NCBI GenBank assembly: GCA_964523015.1
Contig: CAZFXN010000001.1
Coordinates: 62,001 to 126,000 of the forward strand
Reading direction: 5' to 3'
Length of the DNA stretch: 64,000 nt
Source: JAWXBT01 sp964523015
Lineage (GTDB): Bacteria; Bdellovibrionota_C; UBA2361; J135
Each line of letters starts with the position of its first letter. The first letter of the stretch is position 1. Below, piece after piece: positions 35,256-43,921 of the stretch. The translations under genes and the position numbers were made by a program. The notes below the pieces were generated by a model that was given only the letters and a program-made list of their open reading frames with translations, did no database searches and was not told the origin of the DNA.

Positions 35256-37523
35256 ATGAGTGCATCAGGAAAATCAATTGTTGAACTTGAAAGAAGTGCC
35301 TTTAAGGGTAAGTCGATTCCATTTCTAACATTCCTACTTGGCCTTGTTCTCTCATTCATTATCTGTCTCTGGTCAAAATCTCAAGTTGAGCAAAGTAATC
35401 AGATTAAATTTCAACTAATAGCTGAGGAGGTTCTCGGCGATATCGAGGCAAATATTAATCGATACTCTCATGTTCTTTACGGGGCAAGAGGACTATTTAT
35501 TGCAAGTGAATATGTTAGCAGAGTTGAATGGCATGACTTTGTTCAATCACGTGATTTAGAAAAAGAATTCCCCGGTATGAAGGGATTAGGGTTCGCTAAA
35601 AACGTTTCTAGAATAGGGCTTGAGCAGTATCTAGCTGACATGCAATCAAACGAAAATCCGCAATTTAAAATTAAAACTGCTGGCCATAAAAAAGATCTTT
35701 TTATTATTACCTATGTTGAGCCTGAGGCAATAAATAAAGAGGCACTTGGATACGATCTTGGATCAGATTTTGTGAGAAGATCTGCCGCTGAATGGGCAGC
35801 TAAAAATCGTAGCTTCGCTTTGACAAAACGAATAAAGCTCATTCAAGATACTGAAGGTAATGCTGCCATACTTTACCTTTTACCTATTTATAGTAGTCAA
35901 TGGTCCCGTAATCGATCTGAGCGACTAGAAAATGAAAAAATATTCGGCTGGATATACGCACCAATTATTATCAAAAATCTTCTCTCTACTGTAAATACAA
36001 AACTAAGAGATAGGGTGGAATTTAAGCTCTATGATGGTGCTGATTTAACTAAATCAAATATCCTTTTTCAATCTGATTCTTTTCAATCCAATATATCTAG
36101 TTTTGACAATTCTAAATTCGAATCTGTCTATACAATTAAAGCCGGTGGACAAGAATGGGGAATTAAATTCATTCCAGGCAGTAATCTTTTTACTACTCAA
36201 GATCAGAATTTACCCTGGATAGTATTTTTGATCGGAACGATCTTTAGTGCCCTTGTCTCAATAATTATATTCTCTCAAAGAGTCGCTCAGATCAGAGCAG
36301 TTAAGCTTGCTAAAACAATGACCCACGATCTGAGAATCACAACTACTGCATTAGAAAAAGCAAATCAACAATCACGCGATGCAATGAAAGTAAAATCAGA
36401 GTTTCTGGCGAATATGAGCCACGAGATCAGAACTCCGCTAACATCAATCATTGGGTTTGGTGAAAATTTAAAATTTGATGCCTTAAGTAACGAGGAAAGA
36501 GGTCGGGCTGTTCATTCAATCATACAAAATGGTAGGCACCTACTAAACATTATCAATGATATTCTCGATTTCTCAAAGATTGAAGCTGGAAAAGTATCTA
36601 TTGATAAAGTTGAAATTGATTTAGCTGAATTAATGACTGAGGTTGCAAGCTCTTTTAAAGTAAAGTCATCAGAGAAAGGCCTAAATTTTCAAGTTGAATT
36701 TACTCATCCTTTACCGGCTACAATAAATTCCGATCCTACCAGATTAAAGCAGATCTTATACAATCTCGTTGGTAACTCAATAAAATTTACTCAGAAGGGA
36801 GCCGTCACGATCAAAGTAAAATGTGACTGGGAGGCTGAGATTTTGTATTTCTCTGTTTGTGATACTGGCATAGGGCTTACTGAAGAGCAACGAAATAAGC
36901 TTTTTAATTCCTTTGTACAAGCAGACAGTTCAACTACCAGAGTATTTGGAGGAACTGGTCTAGGACTTGTTATTTCTAGCCAACTCGCAGAAAAGCTAGG
37001 TGGGAAAATCACTGTGGAAAGCGTTTACGGTATTGGCAGCGTCTTTGCTGTTAATATAAAAGCAGGTGATCTATCTAACGTTTTACCAATGGATAAAGAT
37101 AAAAAAGCGGACCTCTCTGTTTCAAGTGAATCAACTCAAAAAGAAGTCACTAAAATATTGGTCAATGCTCATGTCCTTGTAGTGGAAGATGGTCCTGATA
37201 ATCAGCTCCTACTTCAGTATCTACTAAAGAAACTCGGCGCAGAAGTAACTGTAGTAGGCAATGGCGCTGAAGCTTTAGGAGCTGTCGAAGACCGTGAGTT
37301 TGATCTAATTTTAATGGATATGCAGATGCCTGTTCTTGATGGCTATGGTGCGGTTAAAGAGCTCAGAGCTCGAGGCTATGAAGGAAAGATCTTAGCCCTT
37401 ACTGCCAATACCGCTCCAGAAGATCAAGCCAGCTGCTTACAAGTTGGGTGTAACGATTATCTTGGAAAGCCATTTGAAAGAGCTGCGTTTATTGAAAAGA
37501 TAACAAACCTTCACGAGGTTTAA
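35256..37523 (+). CDS. CHASE-domain hybrid sensor histidine kinase
   Basis: A 755 aa membrane kinase. TM1 (about 22-40) and TM2 (about 325-345) bracket a periplasmic CHASE-like sensor (HDFVQSRDLEKEFPG, LGFAKN). The DHp domain has phospho-His389 (NMSHEIRTPL), then an ATPase with DTGIGL and GTGLGLVIS boxes, and a C-terminal receiver with phospho-Asp near 688 (LMDMQMPVLDGYG). It senses an external ligand and starts a phosphorelay; no phosphotransfer or output protein is adjacent. Confidence 0.92.
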   Translation: MSASGKSIVELERSAFKGKSIPFLTFLLGLVLSFIICLWSKSQVEQSNQIKFQLIAEEVLGDIEANINRYSHVLYGARGLFIASEYVSRVEWHDFVQSRDLEKEFPGMKGLGFAKNVSRIGLEQYLADMQSNENPQFKIKTAGHKKDLFIITYVEPEAINKEALGYDLGSDFVRRSAAEWAAKNRSFALTKRIKLIQDTEGNAAILYLLPIYSSQWSRNRSERLENEKIFGWIYAPIIIKNLLSTVNTKLRDRVEFKLYDGADLTKSNILFQSDSFQSNISSFDNSKFESVYTIKAGGQEWGIKFIPGSNLFTTQDQNLPWIVFLIGTIFSALVSIIIFSQRVAQIRAVKLAKTMTHDLRITTTALEKANQQSRDAMKVKSEFLANMSHEIRTPLTSIIGFGENLKFDALSNEERGRAVHSIIQNGRHLLNIINDILDFSKIEAGKVSIDKVEIDLAELMTEVASSFKVKSSEKGLNFQVEFTHPLPATINSDPTRLKQILYNLVGNSIKFTQKGAVTIKVKCDWEAEILYFSVCDTGIGLTEEQRNKLFNSFVQADSSTTRVFGGTGLGLVISSQLAEKLGGKITVESVYGIGSVFAVNIKAGDLSNVLPMDKDKKADLSVSSESTQKEVTKILVNAHVLVVEDGPDNQLLLQYLLKKLGAEVTVVGNGAEALGAVEDREFDLILMDMQMPVLDGYGAVKELRARGYEGKILALTANTAPEDQASCLQVGCNDYLGKPFERAAFIEKITNLHEV

Positions 37524-37568
37524 GAAGTTCCTTTCTACGAAATATAACTAGAATCAACTGTAACACAT

Positions 37569-37583
37569 TGTGATTTATCTCAC
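37569..37583. promoter_or_regulatory. CRP-like half-palindromic site
   Basis: TGTGA, six bases, TCAC, followed by C rather than A. This matches the core of the CRP/FNR consensus. It lies 64 bp upstream of the ATG at 37647, a normal position for an activator or repressor of that gene. No CRP gene is in the window. Confidence 0.4.
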
Positions 37584-37646
37584 CCAATTTCATTCCCATC
37601 TGGTCGATTTCTTATCTAAGTAAATTTGAATGTTGGAGTAGTAACG

Positions 37647-39119
37647 ATGAACAGAGTAAAAGCAATCCTAGCAGTAGTTAGCTTAGCAATAGTCACTTTA
37701 CCAAACAGCGGATATGCGGATGCGGAATCATGCAAACAAGTAATGAAGCATAATTTACGTCAAAGCTTTAAAGCAACTGTGCCTGAAGTCACAGATTCAA
37801 TGATCCTTAGTGAGATATGTCTTAATAGCAAAAAACCAAAAGGGTCTTCGTTTAGGTTTAATGGAACTGTTAAATTTTCTGCTGCTCAGTTAAAAGCAAG
37901 CCAAGCTCTATTATGTGACAAAAAAGGCAAGGGTGGTAGAAAAGCATCAGCTAAGAAAAATTATTCAAAACATAGAGTTCTAAAAGAGTTTATTGGAACA
38001 GAAGCCCTAAACGAGTATGAAAAGTGCGTAGTTATAGATTCCAAGGGTGTTAAGATTAGTGCTGCCAGTGATACTGAAAGTAATAAGATTCTAAATATCT
38101 CGGTAAAGTTAGATAGACCTGACATTAAGGTTGAGGGAATTACTGTATTTCCACCTCAGGCACTAACTTGTAATGGACCAATCGCTTTAAATGCTAATGA
38201 CAGACATTTTACATTTTCTGCATTGTCAGGTTCTTGTGAGCGAAATCCATTGTTTGAGGATATTTCAGCTGTTGTTACTGTGCATACATCTGTCGGAAAT
38301 CTTAATATCAACTTAGCCCCTGTATCGCTAAATGATAATATTGCCGTTGATAGAATTAATCCTGGAATGATTCCGCAGATACCTGCAGTTTCAGGCTGTA
38401 ATATTTTTAGTCAAGCAAACAGAATCTTAGAGTGTAATACTGCAAATGGTTTATCATTATGCTACCACCACCTAAGAGCAGGTAGAGTTGTAGATTGCCG
38501 CGCTGCTTTCCTTGAAAACATAAGTCCGTATAATAATGAAACTCAGTTTCGTCCTAGAGCTGGCGAGTATCAGTCACAAAGATCTGGCGGACTCTCAGTA
38601 ACCGTATATAGAGGTCGTCCAGATGACGGTGAAGTACGTGGCGCAATTGATTATACAATTAATTTTAATACACCAGTACTAGCACAACGTTCAGGACAGA
38701 TGTGTGATCCTAGCTGCCCACTATTTGGAAACTCTCCATGTAATAGAGATTGTGTATTTGCTGATCATATTGTTGAAGATCATGCTCATGGTGGTGTTGC
38801 TACCTATGGTCGTGAGCAGGGCAATTCTTGTACTCTGCCACTTACTGGCCAAATACAACCTACCTCAATCGAGAAATATCGCGCTTACAACTTGTGTGAG
38901 AGTCGAAATACTTGGGGTCGAAATACTCAAGGCGTATTATATGCACAAGTTTCTAAATCCTATTACTTTAATGATTTTAGAACTACCCACGTTGTATTCG
39001 ATGGCACACGCAATGGACGATTAGTTCATGAAGAGAACTGGCGTGTAATAAACTCTGGTGAGCGAGTAAGAGGCATTGCTGAGCTATCGATCCCGATTAG
39101 AATTACCTGTGTAGAATAA
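37647..39119 (+). CDS. Secreted Cys-rich protein of unknown function
   Basis: A 490 aa protein with a Sec signal peptide (MNRVKAILAVVSLAIVTLPN, cleavage after SGYA). No domain recognised. It has many cysteines (for example CDPSCPLFGNSPCNRDC near residue 355) and a basic region near residue 100, which suggest an extracellular disulphide-bonded protein. ATG 37647 is chosen because a TTGGAG site lies upstream and it gives a clean signal peptide; an upstream TTG exists. A CRP-like site lies 63 bp upstream. Confidence 0.6.
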   Translation: MNRVKAILAVVSLAIVTLPNSGYADAESCKQVMKHNLRQSFKATVPEVTDSMILSEICLNSKKPKGSSFRFNGTVKFSAAQLKASQALLCDKKGKGGRKASAKKNYSKHRVLKEFIGTEALNEYEKCVVIDSKGVKISAASDTESNKILNISVKLDRPDIKVEGITVFPPQALTCNGPIALNANDRHFTFSALSGSCERNPLFEDISAVVTVHTSVGNLNINLAPVSLNDNIAVDRINPGMIPQIPAVSGCNIFSQANRILECNTANGLSLCYHHLRAGRVVDCRAAFLENISPYNNETQFRPRAGEYQSQRSGGLSVTVYRGRPDDGEVRGAIDYTINFNTPVLAQRSGQMCDPSCPLFGNSPCNRDCVFADHIVEDHAHGGVATYGREQGNSCTLPLTGQIQPTSIEKYRAYNLCESRNTWGRNTQGVLYAQVSKSYYFNDFRTTHVVFDGTRNGRLVHEENWRVINSGERVRGIAELSIPIRITCVE

Positions 39120-39284
39120 TACTTTTACTACTCAGGCTTTCATAGAAGCAAGTGTCAAACAGCTATTCTTACCCACTTTGGCAGTTCTTTGAACTTCTGT
39201 ATAAAATGTACCTCGGCGAAACCGTCCGCCACCATTTGATGGGTTTTCTTTCCCGAGTTTGCATCATAATTAGAGCTTGCCTGA

Positions 39285-39303
39285 TATGTATATATCATAC
39301 ATA
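39285..39303. promoter_or_regulatory. Operator-like inverted repeat upstream of vapBC
   Basis: TATGTAT (39285-39291), five bases, ATACATA (39297-39303), perfect arms. It ends 9 bp before the antitoxin ATG at 39313. VapBC complexes bind such palindromes to repress their own operon, so this is a candidate autoregulatory operator. Confidence 0.6.
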
Positions 39304-39312
39304 CTTATATGC

Positions 39313-39507
39313 ATGAGAACAACATTAAACATTGATGACGCATTACTTAAAAAAGCAGGTCAATTGAGTGGTATTCGTGAAAAGACCGCTCTTGTAAGAG
39401 CTGGTCTCGAAGCTCTCATTACAAGAGAAAGTAGTCGCCGATTAGCAGAGCTTGGGGGATCGGAACGCTCCTTGCGTCCAGTTAAGCGAAGAAAGGTAGG
39501 CTCATAG
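39313..39507 (+). CDS. vapB: VapB-type antitoxin
   Basis: A 64 aa antitoxin starting MRTTLNIDDALLKKAGQLSG, the common VapB/MraZ-like N-terminus, with a basic Arg/Lys C-terminus (RPVKRRKVG). It would bind the VapC toxin and the operator upstream. The ATG at 39313 is preferred to an upstream ATG at 39286 that lies inside the inverted repeat. The vapC ATG directly follows its stop (TAGATG). Confidence 0.82.
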   Translation: MRTTLNIDDALLKKAGQLSGIREKTALVRAGLEALITRESSRRLAELGGSERSLRPVKRRKVGS

Positions 39508-39864
39508 ATGGTCTTAGTTGATACTTCCGTTTGGATTGATCACCTAAGGCGTAACAATAATGACTTAGTTGCACATCTACTCAAGGTGGAAGTCGTTACT
39601 CACCCATTTATTCTTGGCGAACTTGCCTGCGGCAATATTAAAAATAGAACAGAAATTTTCTCGCTACTAAAGGAACTTCCTGAAGTAACCATAGCAGAAC
39701 ATGAAGAGGTTCTAGAAATGATCGAACATAAAAAACTCATGGGTCAAGGAATTGGGTGGGTAGACGCACATCTGCTAGCCTCTGCATTAATATCGGGCAC
39801 CCAATTATGGACAGCTGACAAAAGCCTTCGCGCTGTTGCCGTGGCACTTGGCGTGCTTTATTAG
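39508..39864 (+). CDS. vapC: VapC PIN-domain ribonuclease toxin
   Basis: A 118 aa PIN-domain toxin with the acidic residues Asp5 (VDTSVWID), Glu38 (LGELACG), Asp86 (GWVDAHLLAS) and Asp104 (LWTADKSL), which bind Mg2+ for tRNA or mRNA cleavage. Intact, normal length, adjacent to its antitoxin. Confidence 0.88.
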   Translation: MVLVDTSVWIDHLRRNNNDLVAHLLKVEVVTHPFILGELACGNIKNRTEIFSLLKELPEVTIAEHEEVLEMIEHKKLMGQGIGWVDAHLLASALISGTQLWTADKSLRAVAVALGVLY

Positions 39865-39935
39865 TATTTGAATTGGGGTGATGGTGTTTAACGCTGAGGT
39901 TTTGGCCAACGGCCATAATCTCAAGACGTTTTTTG

Positions 39936-40340
39936 TTACCCTTCCTCTCGGGTAATGGCAAGAACATTCGCCACGGTGGATACTGCGTCCTCTTGTCCAA
40001 GAGTATCACCGTTGACAGCAACTTTCGCCCTCCAATTGGTAGCATGATACTGCAAATTAATTCTGGTAGTTGTAGCGCTACCATCGAGATCATTGCCTGG
40101 CGCAGATAGTCGATCGACTTGTTCGACCACGAATGGATCTCCAAGCCTCTGAACAACTGTCGTAATATTTGAGGTGCCGACACCCGATCCTCGGCTAGTT
40201 ATTATCTCTCGCAATCCATCTTGTTCCTGATCTAAATCAGCTAATCCTTTCCCTGTATCCACCTGCAATGTGATCTTCAAGGATTCGACTGGCGCCGGAT
40301 GCGCTGACATTGAAATTGAAACGGTCATATGTGCTTCCAA
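39936..40340 (-). CDS. Small hypothetical protein between TA modules
   Basis: A 134 aa ORF of unknown function, starting MEAHMTVSISMSAHPAPVE; an internal ATG at residue 5 is equally possible. Regular polar/hydrophobic alternation (LKITLQVDTGKGL, RINLQYHATNWRAKVAV) suggests a real beta-rich protein. An overlapping ORF in another frame is very basic and looks like a shadow. The sequence is visibly richer in G+C than its neighbours. Confidence 0.45.
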   Translation of the reverse strand: MEAHMTVSISMSAHPAPVESLKITLQVDTGKGLADLDQEQDGLREIITSRGSGVGTSNITTVVQRLGDPFVVEQVDRLSAPGNDLDGSATTTRINLQYHATNWRAKVAVNGDTLGQEDAVSTVANVLAITREEG

Positions 40341-40489
40341 AACAAATTTCTCATATAGTTATGACTTGATTACCTTCTCGCTGTGATTTGAAGGGTAACG
40401 TAAAAAATCATCAGTTTTGTCGAGCCGTTAGTCGAGGCAAAATCTGGTGCATTGAATTGTTATATTATTCTTGATCTTAGTCAATTAAA

Positions 40490-40501
40490 TAGTGTACACT
40501 A
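40490..40501. promoter_or_regulatory. 12 bp palindrome upstream of the MazEF-like operon
   Basis: TAGTGTACACTA is a perfect palindrome 26 bp before the antitoxin ATG. It is well placed to be the operator bound by the antitoxin-toxin complex. Confidence 0.55.
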
Positions 40502-40526
40502 CGTATATTAGTCGTGTAGGAGATTT

Positions 40527-40751
40527 ATGCAAAAGAAATTGACGATTACGCTAGATAAAAGCGTCTATGAGGGCCTCCAAAAGGTAATAGGCAAGCGCCG
40601 AATTAGCCAGTTTATTGAAGGGCTTGTGCGTCCACATGTTATTCCGCAAGAGCTTGATAATGCCTATCGCAAAATGGCGGCAGACAGTGGTCGTGAAAAG
40701 GAAGCATTGGATTGGGCCGAAGCTTTTGTTGGAGATGTGGGCGATGCATAG
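40527..40751 (+). CDS. MazE-like/ribbon-helix-helix antitoxin
   Basis: A 74 aa antitoxin: KKLTITLDKSVYEGLQKVIG is a ribbon-helix-helix start, then RRISQFIEGLVRPHV and an acidic tail that would wrap the toxin. A GGAGAT site lies just upstream. Its last eight bases overlap the toxin start, so the pair is translationally coupled. Confidence 0.8.
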   Translation: MQKKLTITLDKSVYEGLQKVIGKRRISQFIEGLVRPHVIPQELDNAYRKMAADSGREKEALDWAEAFVGDVGDA

Positions 40752-41067
40752 AGGTGAAATATGGTGGGTTAATTTTGAGCCATCAGTCGGTGGCGAGATC
40801 AAAAAGATACGCCCTGCTGTTATCATTAGTAATGATGCTTCCAATAAACACCTTAACAGAGTTCAAGTTGTGCCTTTGACCAGTAATATTGAGCGTCTTT
40901 ACCCCTGTGAAGCATATATTCAAGTGACTAGCAGACAAAGTAAGGCAATGGCAGATCAGCTAACAACGGTTAGCAAATCAAGATTGAGCAGTTTTGTAGC
41001 CCGTGTTTCTCCAGTAGAACTTAAACAACTAGAACGTGCTATCAAGATTCAACTGGGGATTAAGTAA
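40744..41067 (+). CDS. mazF: MazF/PemK-family mRNA interferase
   Basis: A 107 aa toxin with the conserved MHRGEIWWVNFEPSVGGE, then KIRPAVIISND and QVVPLTSNIERLYPCE. Endoribonuclease of the MazF family that cleaves mRNA in a sequence-specific way. ATG 40744 gives the canonical N-terminus and overlaps the antitoxin stop. Intact. Confidence 0.9.
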   Translation: MHRGEIWWVNFEPSVGGEIKKIRPAVIISNDASNKHLNRVQVVPLTSNIERLYPCEAYIQVTSRQSKAMADQLTTVSKSRLSSFVARVSPVELKQLERAIKIQLGIK

Positions 41068-41586
41068 CCCAAAAATATAACGTATAGATTATACAGATCC
41101 TGATATTACCTAGAATCAAGTGCTGCGTCTAGCTTTCAGAGTGTTAATAATATTTGTAACATCCCAAATATATTGAATTAAAAATATAAGCCGTCATGTG
41201 TTCCATTAATCGATGCCAATCATGTGTTCCACCAGTATTGATGTAAAAATCTTGTGATGTATTGAGTCCAGCACAACAGATTGTAAATAAGTAACCGGAG
41301 TAACACACCTTAGGTCATCTAGGATGTGTCTTGCCTTATGAAAACCCTCTTCATCATTACCATAATAATTACAAGTAGATGTGACTGATCTTAGCCATTC
41401 TGCAGAAATAAGACCTAACCTAGAGCGAGATTTTTACTCGAGTTCAACACAAATTTAACCAAAATTTGATTATCAAACCAAGTCATCCATTTTTGCCTTT
41501 CTCTTTATCCCCTCAAGATCATACAGTACACAGAGTCATTTATTAAGTTTTTGATTTGATTCAGTACCTTAGGGAGAAAATTGAGC
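41068..41586. other. 519 bp intergenic stretch with a possible ORF remnant
   Basis: No gene here. On the minus strand 41206-41433 is an open frame without an ATG, reading SRLGLISAEWLRSVTSTCN, then GNDEEGFHKARHILDDLRCV and a TAA at 41206-41208. It looks like the end of a decayed protein that I cannot name. TCATGTGTTCCA occurs twice, 18 bp apart, in the same area. A ribosome-binding AGGGAG precedes the next gene. Confidence 0.4.
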
Positions 41587-43716
41587 ATGTTGCAAGGAAG
41601 TGGGCGAACAAATTTAAGAATCACTGAAAATGGCATTGCCATATTAGAGCTTGGTTCAAGTGATGAACACGTGGTGACTCTAACTAGAGAGAGAATGGAA
41701 TCTTTGAAAGCTCATGTAAGTGAGATCAAATCGAAGAATCCTAAAGGTGTTGTTGTAATAGGTCCAAATGAAAGCATGTTCACTGCAGGTGCTGATATTA
41801 ATTTAATTAATAGTGTGACCACTGCCGAGGAAGGCGCAAAGATGGCTCAGATGGGCCAAGAGATCTTTGATGAATTAGAATCTCTTAAGTGTATTACTGT
41901 TGCTGCCATCAGTGGCCCGTGCGTAGGAGGCGGTTGCGAGTTAGCCTTAGCCTGTACTCACCGACTAATTACATCATCTCCAAAAAGTATAATTGGATTA
42001 CCTGAAACAAAATTAGGAATTATTCCTGGATTTGGAGGCACTCAGAGACTTCCACGACTTATTGGACTTCCTGGTGCTCTTGATATCATCCTTTCTGGAA
42101 AAACTCTTAGAGCAAGTAAGGCAAAAGGGATCGGATTGGTTGATGACATTGTTAGTTACGACAAACTGTATGACACAGCTTTAAAAGTAGCTTCTGGTGA
42201 ATTAAAATTATCTCGACGACCTATATCTTTTGTCCATAAGATCCTTACCTTTACTGGTATTGGTCGTTCAATAGTAAAGAGCCAAACTGAAAAGCTCCTT
42301 AAGAAACAGACAAAAGGATTTTATCCAGCTCCTCCAACCGCGCTAAAAACCGCAATGTACGGGCTTGCTAATGGTCAAAGAGCCGGCATGAAAAGAGAGG
42401 CTGATGAGCTTGGTCGGATGATTGTTACTCCAGAATGCAAAGCTTTAGTAAATTTATTCTTTCTAACTGAAGCATCTAAGGGATTAGGAAAATCTGCTCG
42501 CGGCGAGCTAAAAGGTTTATACGGTGTTGTTATTGGAGCCGGTACTATGGGTGCTGGCATTGCCCAGCTCTTAGCTCAAAATGACAATAGAGTGATCCTG
42601 CAAGATAGAAACGAGGAAGCAGTCAGCAAAGGGATCGCTTATGTCAAAAAGAACTTAAGTAAGATCAGTTATCTTTCTGAAACAGATCGCAACTTAATTC
42701 TTAACCGCATTGAGCGAGCAGAGAACGATGCGCCTTCATTAGGTTCTGTTAATTTTGCAATTGAAGCTGTCTTTGAAGATATGAATCTAAAAAAGAAAAT
42801 TTTAGGTGATATATCAAAAAAGATAGAGCCGGAAGCGATTGTCGCATCTAACACCTCTTCATTATCGGTAACTGAAATAGCCTCAGCAATCGAACGACCT
42901 GAAAGAGTTGTCGGCATGCACTTTTTTAATCCAGTACCAAAGATGCCACTTGTGGAGATTATTCGAGGTGAAAAAACAAGTAATAAAACTATCGTGCTTA
43001 CCTCTGCTCTCTCTACAAAGATGGGGAAATATCCAATTGTTGTAAATGATGTGCCTGGATTCTTAGTTAACCGAATCTTATTTCCATATCTTAATGAGGC
43101 CATGTTTGCCGTAACTGACGGGTATAAGATCAAAGATATAGATAAGGCTGCGCTAAAATTTGGTATGCCTATGGGCCCTATCCGTTTACTTGATGAAGTT
43201 GGTCTAGATGTTGGAGGTCACGTCGCAGAGATCATGCATAAAGGATATGGCGAACGAATGGCTGCGCCTCCTTTAGCCTCACAGATGGATAAAGCTGGAC
43301 GAAAAGGCAAGAAAAACAGCAAAGGTTTCTATGATTTTAATGGGAAAGAGGAGACCCCTCACCCACACATTAGATCAATATTAAATATCACTAAGCCTGA
43401 GCAAGATGTAACTGACTATGAGTCACTCGCTCAAAGACTTCTCTTTAATATGATCAATGAAGCAGTGCGCTGCCTTGATGAAGAGGTAGCTGGTGCTCCG
43501 GGCAGGGAGGCTGCTAGCCAAATTGACCTTGGGTCTGTAATGGGATTTGGATTTCCTCCATTTAGAGGTGGTGTGATTTTTTACGCTGAGTCACTCGGTG
43601 CAAAAAAAGTTCTAGAAATTTTAGAACGGCTGCAAACTGCTCATGGTGCACGGTTTACCCCTTGGGAGGGAATCAAGGCTAGAGCTAAAGCAGGAGCAAG
43701 TTTTTACGCAGGGTAA
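41587..43716 (+). CDS. fadJ: Fatty-acid oxidation bifunctional enzyme (enoyl-CoA hydratase/3-hydroxyacyl-CoA dehydrogenase)
   Basis: A 709 aa FadJ/FadB-like alpha subunit. The N-terminal crotonase domain (about 20-200) has AGADINLI and GGGCELALACTHRL with GIIPGFGGTQRLPRL. The dehydrogenase half starts with VIGAGTMGAGIAQLLA (about 318), followed by EAVFEDMNLKK, NTSSLSVTEIA, HFFNPVPKMPLVEII and MPMGPIRLLDEVGLDV. It hydrates enoyl-CoA and oxidises the hydroxyacyl-CoA in beta-oxidation. FadJ and FadB cannot be separated here, and no thiolase is adjacent. ATG 41587 is chosen over a TTG two codons upstream by ribosome-binding spacing. Confidence 0.93.
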   Translation: MLQGSGRTNLRITENGIAILELGSSDEHVVTLTRERMESLKAHVSEIKSKNPKGVVVIGPNESMFTAGADINLINSVTTAEEGAKMAQMGQEIFDELESLKCITVAAISGPCVGGGCELALACTHRLITSSPKSIIGLPETKLGIIPGFGGTQRLPRLIGLPGALDIILSGKTLRASKAKGIGLVDDIVSYDKLYDTALKVASGELKLSRRPISFVHKILTFTGIGRSIVKSQTEKLLKKQTKGFYPAPPTALKTAMYGLANGQRAGMKREADELGRMIVTPECKALVNLFFLTEASKGLGKSARGELKGLYGVVIGAGTMGAGIAQLLAQNDNRVILQDRNEEAVSKGIAYVKKNLSKISYLSETDRNLILNRIERAENDAPSLGSVNFAIEAVFEDMNLKKKILGDISKKIEPEAIVASNTSSLSVTEIASAIERPERVVGMHFFNPVPKMPLVEIIRGEKTSNKTIVLTSALSTKMGKYPIVVNDVPGFLVNRILFPYLNEAMFAVTDGYKIKDIDKAALKFGMPMGPIRLLDEVGLDVGGHVAEIMHKGYGERMAAPPLASQMDKAGRKGKKNSKGFYDFNGKEETPHPHIRSILNITKPEQDVTDYESLAQRLLFNMINEAVRCLDEEVAGAPGREAASQIDLGSVMGFGFPPFRGGVIFYAESLGAKKVLEILERLQTAHGARFTPWEGIKARAKAGASFYAG

Positions 43717-43920
43717 CTGCCGCCTGATACCGGTAGTACAATAACAGCAACTTCCTACCATTGATCATATTAAGGGCATGCTTAAAGGGTAGGGGGAGGA
43801 AGACATACTAACCCATAGAGTACAACCTCCCCCCCATCCATCAACTCTTGCCACAAGAATTTCTGCCAGCAAAAGTTGATTTTGCTGCGGACCATCCTGC
43901 GGACCATCCTGCGAACCATC
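43717..43920. other. 204 bp intergenic region with G/C-run inverted repeat and 12 bp tandem repeat
   Basis: AGGGGGAGG near 43788-43800 and CCTCCCCCC near 43827-43837 can pair across about 27 bases, a possible bidirectional terminator between convergent genes. The TGCGGACCATCC unit repeats three times at 43886-43921, ending at the stop codon of the minus-strand gene; the third copy has one mismatch. Confidence 0.6.
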
Positions 43921-43921
43921 C
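43886..43921. repeat. 12 bp tandem repeat, three copies
   Basis: TGCGGACCATCC, TGCGGACCATCC, TGCGAACCATCC, abutting the stop codon of the lipoprotein gene on the minus strand. Confidence 0.9.

Noticed and set aside
39737..40183. 148 aa minus-strand ORF overlapping the 134 aa ORF
   Set aside because: Strongly basic and low in typical protein composition, and runs through vapC; taken as a shadow of the other frames.
41068..41586. Possible tRNA or small RNA in the large intergenic region
   Set aside because: No cloverleaf, no CCA-end and no terminator; the sequence is AT-rich and unstructured.
42669..43133. 154 aa minus-strand ORF inside fadJ
   Set aside because: Lies entirely within a strongly conserved enzyme gene in the opposite direction; a shadow frame.
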